Shown in pieces: positions 1 to 5,544 of a stretch of DNA of 5,544 nucleotides. The stretch is taken from assembly GCA_035601815.1 (NCBI GenBank), contig DATNNN010000195.1, positions 1 to 5,544 on the forward strand, read 5' to 3'. The notes beneath the pieces are model-generated. The model searched no databases and was not told the DNA's origin. It was given only the letters and a program-made list of their open reading frames with translations. The stretch's first letter is position 1; each line of letters opens with the position of its first letter. A program made the translations under genes and the position numbers. The DNA comes from DATNNN01 sp035601815 (GTDB taxonomy: Bacteria > Pseudomonadota > Alphaproteobacteria > Rhizobiales > Xanthobacteraceae).

Positions 1-2
1 AC

Positions 3-926
3 GCCGCGACGCGTGCCTTCATTCAGACACCTGGCGCGGCCGCAACCGACCTCCCGGAGGTCAGTGCTTCGAGTTCGAGCGTGTACTACCTGGACGGCGA
101 CAGTGACGTCCGCTACGTGAATGCCGATGGTTCGACGGGACATGTCACCACGGTGCCGGGGACAAAAACGGTGCATGCCGCGTTCGCGGTGACGCCCGAC
201 AACCGTCGCATCGCGGTCTCCCTGTTGGATTACGCCGTCTCGCCTCCGGCGCTGCGACTCTACATCGAGGACCTTCGCGGCGGTACCAACCACGCCGAGA
301 TCTTTTCGTCCCGCAACTCCTGGGTTTGGCCACTCGGCTGGCACGCCGGCAAGCTCGTTCTTGCCGCTGCCGGTGGTCCACCATTTTCGCCGCAGGGCAT
401 TGCCTGGAATCCGTATAGCGCCCCCGAATATCACGTGGTCGATCCCCTGGATGCGACGCGACTCGCGACGATCGGCAGCGGCGACTTTCAGCGTGGCTGT
501 CAGTCGTCCGGCCTGCTCACCGCGGCCGGAACCGCCTGCTATCACCGGACGGCGACCGCCGGCGGCGCCGGTTACTTCTCAACGCTCGACTGGGATGGCA
601 AGCTCGGATCACTGCGAGTGACGACGGACACGTGGGGAATCGCGGGGGTCACACCGAGTGGCGGGTTCCTCGCCGGCTGTTGCGATCCGAGTGGCACGGC
701 CTGGATTGATGGCAGCGGCGGCAGGTTCTCAAGCCAGCTGCACGGCGATTCACAGACCTGGCCGTGCTTCATCGACGGCGCGAACATCTTATTCGGCTTC
801 ATCTACCCGGCCCCCAATCAGCATGCGCAGATCATCAACGCCAGGCGAAACATGGACGGCATGGAGCCGATCCAGGTGCAAGCAACCGGTTTCTGTGCTG
901 GCGTTCTCCCGGCGAGCCTGGATTAG
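3..926 (+). CDS. Partial beta-propeller-like protein of unknown function, probably exported (5' end beyond window)
   Basis: The reading frame is open from the left edge (first full codon at 3) to TAG at 924-926, giving 307 visible residues. The GTG at 81 is only an internal candidate start: the frame continues upstream and no well-spaced ribosome site precedes it. After a low-complexity Ala/Ser/Pro stretch (about residues 10-26), the protein shows repeated short beta-strand units of the type YYLDGDSDVRYVNADGST and VTPDNRRIAVSLL, where strands are separated by Asp/Gly turns. This pattern suggests a TolB/WD40-like propeller with roughly five or six blades. Six cysteines (fragment residues 166, 179, 226, 227, 255, 298) suggest disulfides and so an extracytoplasmic location, with the Ser-rich stretch as a linker after a signal or lipoprotein sequence outside the window. 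No catalytic motif is visible. Arginine codons are varied (4 of 14 are CGC; four CGA, two AGG), like the start of ftsH next door. It recalls uncharacterised proteins of soil Chloroflexota/Dormibacterota, from memory only. The specific role is unknown. Confidence 0.75.
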   Translation, partial: AATRAFIQTPGAAATDLPEVSASSSSVYYLDGDSDVRYVNADGSTGHVTTVPGTKTVHAAFAVTPDNRRIAVSLLDYAVSPPALRLYIEDLRGGTNHAEIFSSRNSWVWPLGWHAGKLVLAAAGGPPFSPQGIAWNPYSAPEYHVVDPLDATRLATIGSGDFQRGCQSSGLLTAAGTACYHRTATAGGAGYFSTLDWDGKLGSLRVTTDTWGIAGVTPSGGFLAGCCDPSGTAWIDGSGGRFSSQLHGDSQTWPCFIDGANILFGFIYPAPNQHAQIINARRNMDGMEPIQVQATGFCAGVLPASLD

Positions 927-935
927 TTGAAATGT

Positions 936-962
936 TTGCCAAGCTGCCGCGACGCATAGACT
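936..962 (+). promoter_or_regulatory. Candidate promoter for a leaderless ftsH transcript
   Basis: A TANNNT-type -10 hexamer, TAGACT, lies at 957-962, and a -35-like TTGCCA lies at 936-941 with a 15-bp spacer, which is short. The -10 box ends 8 bases before the A of the ftsH ATG at 971, so transcription could begin at or next to the start codon. There is no purine-rich Shine-Dalgarno sequence in the 20 bases before the ATG (they end ACTAGCCCTAT). A leaderless start explains this, and such starts are common in Actinobacteria, Deinococcota and Chloroflexota-like lineages. The motif is short, so chance occurrence is possible. Confidence 0.4.
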
Positions 963-970
963 AGCCCTAT

Positions 971-2974
<2,004 letters not shown>

Positions 2975-3000
2975 GCCGCTTTTCCAACGATTGCTGACGC

Positions 3001-5544
3001 TTAGTTCTTCTGCCGCGCGCCGGCGCGCGGGCCCGATCCGGCGCCCGCGCCGGGCGGCTTCGGCGTGATCACGTCCGACGTGTTACCGCCGGCGCCGGTG
3101 GCGACTTGCAGCGGCACCTCGGTGTTCTGTCGCGCGGCCGTGGTCGTCACCTGCAGGGTGTCGCCGCCGGCGGGCTTGGCCGCGAGCTGGCTCGGCCGGA
3201 ACGCGTAGTCGGCCGACGTCATCCGGCCGCCGACATAGAACGCGGGCGATTGCTTGCCGTTGGTCAGCACCTCGAGATCGTCGCCGATGAGACCGACGAG
3301 CTTGGTCACCTCTAGCCCCGGCTTCGTCAGATGCCGCGCCAGCGCCGTGGTGAACGGGCTGTTCTTGCTGTTGGGCAGCCCGTCGTCGGCCGTGCGTCCG
3401 GCTTGCGTCGCGTAGATGATGTAGGTGGTCGCGTCGTTCTTGACGATCTGATCGGCGGGCGCGAGGCCGCGAGCGCCGCCGCGGGTGGCGCCGACCGAAA
3501 GCGGGCTGCGGCAGGCATCGAGGATCACCACGCGCAGCTTCTGCACCTCGCCCATGAGGTTGAGCACGTCGTCGAGCTGTACGGTCTTCTGCTTGAGGTC
3601 GACCTCTTCGTCGAGGTCCTCGGCGTCCACCGGCACCAGATAGTTGAGGCCGCCGGCCTGCAGGCCGTGGCCGGCGTAATAGAAAACGGCCCATTCGGCG
3701 CCGGTCGCCGCCTTCTTGAACTCCTTCAGCGCCTTGGTGAACTTCGCCATCGACACGTCCGGCTCGAGCATCACCACCTTGAAGCCGATTTCCTTGAGGA
3801 TGTCGTGGACGCGCCGGGCGTCGTTTACCGGGTTCACGAGCTTCGGCATGTGCGCATAGTCGCGGTTGCCGATGACGAGTGCCACGCGATTCTGGTTGGC
3901 GGTGGAATTCGACGGCGCCGGAGCGTCGGGCCGCGGCATGAGCTGGGTCTGCACGCGGGTGAGGCGGCCCTTGATATCCTGCTCGAGCGCGGCGACCTTG
4001 TCGCGGAATTCCAGATAGTCGGGGTCGCCCGTGTCCATCTTGCGCAGGTCGTCGCGTCGGTACTGCAGGCCCTCGATGTCGTGCGCCAGCGCACGGTACA
4101 CGCCGGCGGTGCTGCGCTTGGGATCTATCTCGATCGCCTTGTTGCAGTCGCTCATGGCGCCGGCGGCGTCGTAGCGCACGATGCGTACCAGGCAGCGGCT
4201 GTAATAGGCGTCAGCGAACGTCGGGTCGGCCTCGATCGCCGCGGTGCAGTCGGTGACCGCGCCGCCCAGGTCCTCCTTGAGCATGCGCGCGAGACAGCGG
4301 CTGACGAGGGCGTCCGACAGGCGCGGCGAGAAGCGCAACGCCTGATCGTAGTTCTCGATGGCACGGTCGGCGTTGCCTTTGCCGAGCCAGGCCTTGCCGC
4401 GATAGAGAAACGCCTTGTCGAAGGTGGGGACGATCGCGATCGCCTTGTCGTGATCGACCAGCGCCGGGTCGAACTCGAGCTTCTTCTGCCGCATGATGCC
4501 GCGGTTGTTGTAGGAAATCGCGTCGCGCGGATCGAGTTCGATCGCCTTGGTCAGGTCCTCGATGGCGAGGTCGAGCGTGTTCCTCGCCTGCGGCTTGTTG
4601 TCGGTGATGGCGCGGCTCCCGGACGGCTCGCGGGCGCGCTGGTCGTTGGCCATCAAGTCGAAAGTCAACGCCCGGCCGCGATAGGCGTCGGGGCTCGTCG
4701 GGTTCAGCGCAATCGCCTCCTTGAAGTCCTCAAGCGCCCGCTCGTACTCGCCCTTCTCACGCCAGGCGTTGCCACGGTTGGCGAAGGCGGCGGCGTACTT
4801 GGCGTTGAGCTTGATCGCCTCGGTGTAATCGGTGATGGCGCGATCGTATTCCTTCTTGGCGAACCACGCGTTGCCGCGGTTGTTGAAGGCGAAGGTATCC
4901 TTGGGGTCGATCTCGATGACGGCGCTGAAGTCGACGATGGCGCGTTCGTAGTCGTTGCGGCCGAGCCACACTTCGCCGCGGGAGAAGCGGGCCTTGGCGT
5001 GCTTGTCGTCGAGGCGGATGGCGTCGCCGAAGTCGGCGATCGCCTTGTCGTAGTCCTTTTCCTGGCGGGCGAGCCAGGCCGAGCCGCGGCGGAAGAAGGA
5101 GTCGGCGTCGGACTGGTTGAGCTTGAGCGCCTCGCTGAAGTCGGCGATGGCGCGGTCCTGATCCTCCTTCTTCTGCCAGACGATGCCGCGCAGCCGGTAG
5201 GCGCGGGCATAGCGGGCATCGAGACGGATGGCTTCGCTGAAGTCCTGGATCGCGAGATCGAAGTCGCCCTTGTCGCCGCGGACCTCGCCGCGGTTGGCGT
5301 AAGCAAGGCCGTAATTCGGGTTGACGCGAAGTGCCGCGGTGTAGTCGTCGATGGCGCCGTCGAGGTCGCCGCGCTTCTTGCGCACCACGCCGCGGATGTT
5401 ATAGGCGCGCGCGTCGCGATCGTTCAACTTGAGCGCGGTGTTGAGATCCTCGAGCGCACGGTCGGTTTCGCCCTTGTCGTCGAGCGCGTCGCCGCGATTG
5501 GCGAAGGCAAGCGCGAACTGCGGGTTGGCGCGAATCGCCTCCGA
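3001..5544 (-). CDS. Partial TPR-array protein with C-terminal caspase-like (peptidase C14) domain
   Basis: The minus-strand frame is open from the right edge (first codon 5542-5544) to TAA at 3001-3003, giving 847 residues with the N-terminus missing. The TTG at 5425-5427 is an internal Leu codon within a TPR helix, not a start. Residues 9-475 form about 13 consecutive TPRs with the RG-x-W/V...DxAIxDFxxAIxLxP pattern; a degenerate unit and a short charged, possibly coiled-coil segment follow (about 476-535), then a Pro/Ser linker. Residues 553-782 are a caspase fold: VALVIGNRDY opening, YYAGHG with catalytic His626 (codon 3667-3669), and DACRSP with catalytic Cys678 (codon 3511-3513), then the typical YATQAGRTADDG and NSPFT segments. 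The tail (783-847) is Thr/Ala/Gly/Pro-rich and low in complexity. The dyad is intact, so it is probably an active cysteine peptidase (orthocaspase type), with the TPRs binding a partner or substrate. The target is unknown. A signal peptide, if any, is outside the window. It converges on ftsH with a 26-bp gap. Codons are CGC-rich, as in the right part of ftsH, and the style is Rhizobiales-like. Confidence 0.93.
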   Translation of the reverse strand, partial: SEAIRANPQFALAFANRGDALDDKGETDRALEDLNTALKLNDRDARAYNIRGVVRKKRGDLDGAIDDYTAALRVNPNYGLAYANRGEVRGDKGDFDLAIQDFSEAIRLDARYARAYRLRGIVWQKKEDQDRAIADFSEALKLNQSDADSFFRRGSAWLARQEKDYDKAIADFGDAIRLDDKHAKARFSRGEVWLGRNDYERAIVDFSAVIEIDPKDTFAFNNRGNAWFAKKEYDRAITDYTEAIKLNAKYAAAFANRGNAWREKGEYERALEDFKEAIALNPTSPDAYRGRALTFDLMANDQRAREPSGSRAITDNKPQARNTLDLAIEDLTKAIELDPRDAISYNNRGIMRQKKLEFDPALVDHDKAIAIVPTFDKAFLYRGKAWLGKGNADRAIENYDQALRFSPRLSDALVSRCLARMLKEDLGGAVTDCTAAIEADPTFADAYYSRCLVRIVRYDAAGAMSDCNKAIEIDPKRSTAGVYRALAHDIEGLQYRRDDLRKMDTGDPDYLEFRDKVAALEQDIKGRLTRVQTQLMPRPDAPAPSNSTANQNRVALVIGNRDYAHMPKLVNPVNDARRVHDILKEIGFKVVMLEPDVSMAKFTKALKEFKKAATGAEWAVFYYAGHGLQAGGLNYLVPVDAEDLDEEVDLKQKTVQLDDVLNLMGEVQKLRVVILDACRSPLSVGATRGGARGLAPADQIVKNDATTYIIYATQAGRTADDGLPNSKNSPFTTALARHLTKPGLEVTKLVGLIGDDLEVLTNGKQSPAFYVGGRMTSADYAFRPSQLAAKPAGGDTLQVTTTAARQNTEVPLQVATGAGGNTSDVITPKPPGAGAGSGPRAGARQKN
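3013..3030. repeat. Perfect 18-bp GC palindrome inside the 3' end of the caspase gene
   Basis: CCGCGCGCCGGCGCGCGG equals its own reverse complement. It lies 10 bases inside the stop codon of the caspase gene and about 40 bp beyond the ftsH stop. It could form a hairpin that slows RNA polymerase in either direction, but no T-run follows on either strand, so it is not a canonical intrinsic terminator. GC-rich coding sequence for Ala/Arg/Gly-rich tails readily produces such palindromes by chance. Confidence 0.4.
4120..5520 (-). repeat. Tandem TPR-coding repeat array (period about 102 bp)
   Basis: The protein encoded here repeats every 34 residues through about 13 units, so the DNA has a diverged 102-bp period. 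Most units are exactly 34 residues. The fifth has 36 (residues 145-180) and the ninth has 57 (residues 283-339, nt about 4528-4698), where an Arg/Asn/Ser-rich insert interrupts the unit. Units 2-8 are the most alike (YxxRGxxWxxKxxYDxAIxDFxEAIxLxP). Units 12 and 13 are more diverged and carry paired cysteines (SRCL and DC). Repeated DNA of this type can recombine or be collapsed in assembly, so unit number may be uncertain. Confidence 0.7.

Noticed and set aside
56..60. GGAGG as a ribosome-binding site for a start at GTG 81
   Set aside because: The gap to the GTG is 20 bases, too long for a normal site, and the frame is open to the window edge with credible protein sequence upstream.
927..932. 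TTGAAA as the -35 box of the ftsH promoter
   Set aside because: It is 24 bases from the TAGACT box, too far, and no -10-like hexamer occurs at normal spacing (about 950-955 is CGACGC-like).
3083..3694. Minus-strand open frame of 203 codons within the caspase gene
   Set aside because: It is a shifted frame of the caspase domain, extremely Arg-rich, with no recognisable motif. The 200-codon frame at 4704-5306 is the same kind of shadow over the TPR array.
5425..5427. TTG as the start codon of the TPR-caspase gene
   Set aside because: The 39 codons upstream to the edge are in frame and encode another well-formed TPR (AFANRGDALDDKGETDRAL), so the gene begins beyond the window.
3001..5544. Type III-E-like TPR-CHAT (Craspase) system
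   Set aside because: The protein combines TPRs with a caspase-like fold, but no CRISPR repeat or Cas effector is present, and the domain is a standard peptidase C14 with DACR rather than a CHAT-type arrangement.

Overview
The window holds three protein-coding genes and almost no spacer. A partial gene runs rightward from the left edge (3-926). A complete ftsH follows on the same strand (971-2974). A large gene on the opposite strand (3001-5544) converges on ftsH and runs off the right edge. Base composition is GC-rich throughout, roughly 63-70% in the lines I counted by hand. No RNA gene, insertion sequence, CRISPR array or attachment site is visible.

Left part (1 to about 1700): a cysteine-containing, beta-propeller-like protein, probably exported. 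After 44 bp comes ftsH, with no Shine-Dalgarno sequence but with a plausible -10 box placed for a leaderless transcript. The propeller protein style, the Pro/Thr-rich FtsH N-terminus and the leaderless start recall soil Chloroflexota/Dormibacterota-type genomes. That attribution is from memory, not from a search.

Right part (about 1700 to 5544): the rest of FtsH (HEGGH zinc site, C-terminal tail ending in GLEPQPQA) reads like an alphaproteobacterial, Rhizobiales-type FtsH. The convergent gene encodes a long TPR array followed by a caspase-like (peptidase C14) domain with an intact His/Cys pair, also in Rhizobiales style. Arginine codon choice changes in step: left of about 1435, CGA and AGG are common; to the right, CGC dominates and no CGA occurs in the rest of ftsH.

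The main point is therefore that ftsH looks mosaic, with a change of apparent ancestry inside its most conserved AAA+ coding stretch. This could be true recombination, or a metagenome assembly join at a conserved gene. Until that is settled, the left and right flanks should not be assumed to come from one organism, and functional links between the propeller gene and the caspase gene should not be drawn. If the window is genuine, it pairs a membrane-anchored quality-control protease with a convergent TPR-caspase protein, but nothing in the sequence shows that they act together.
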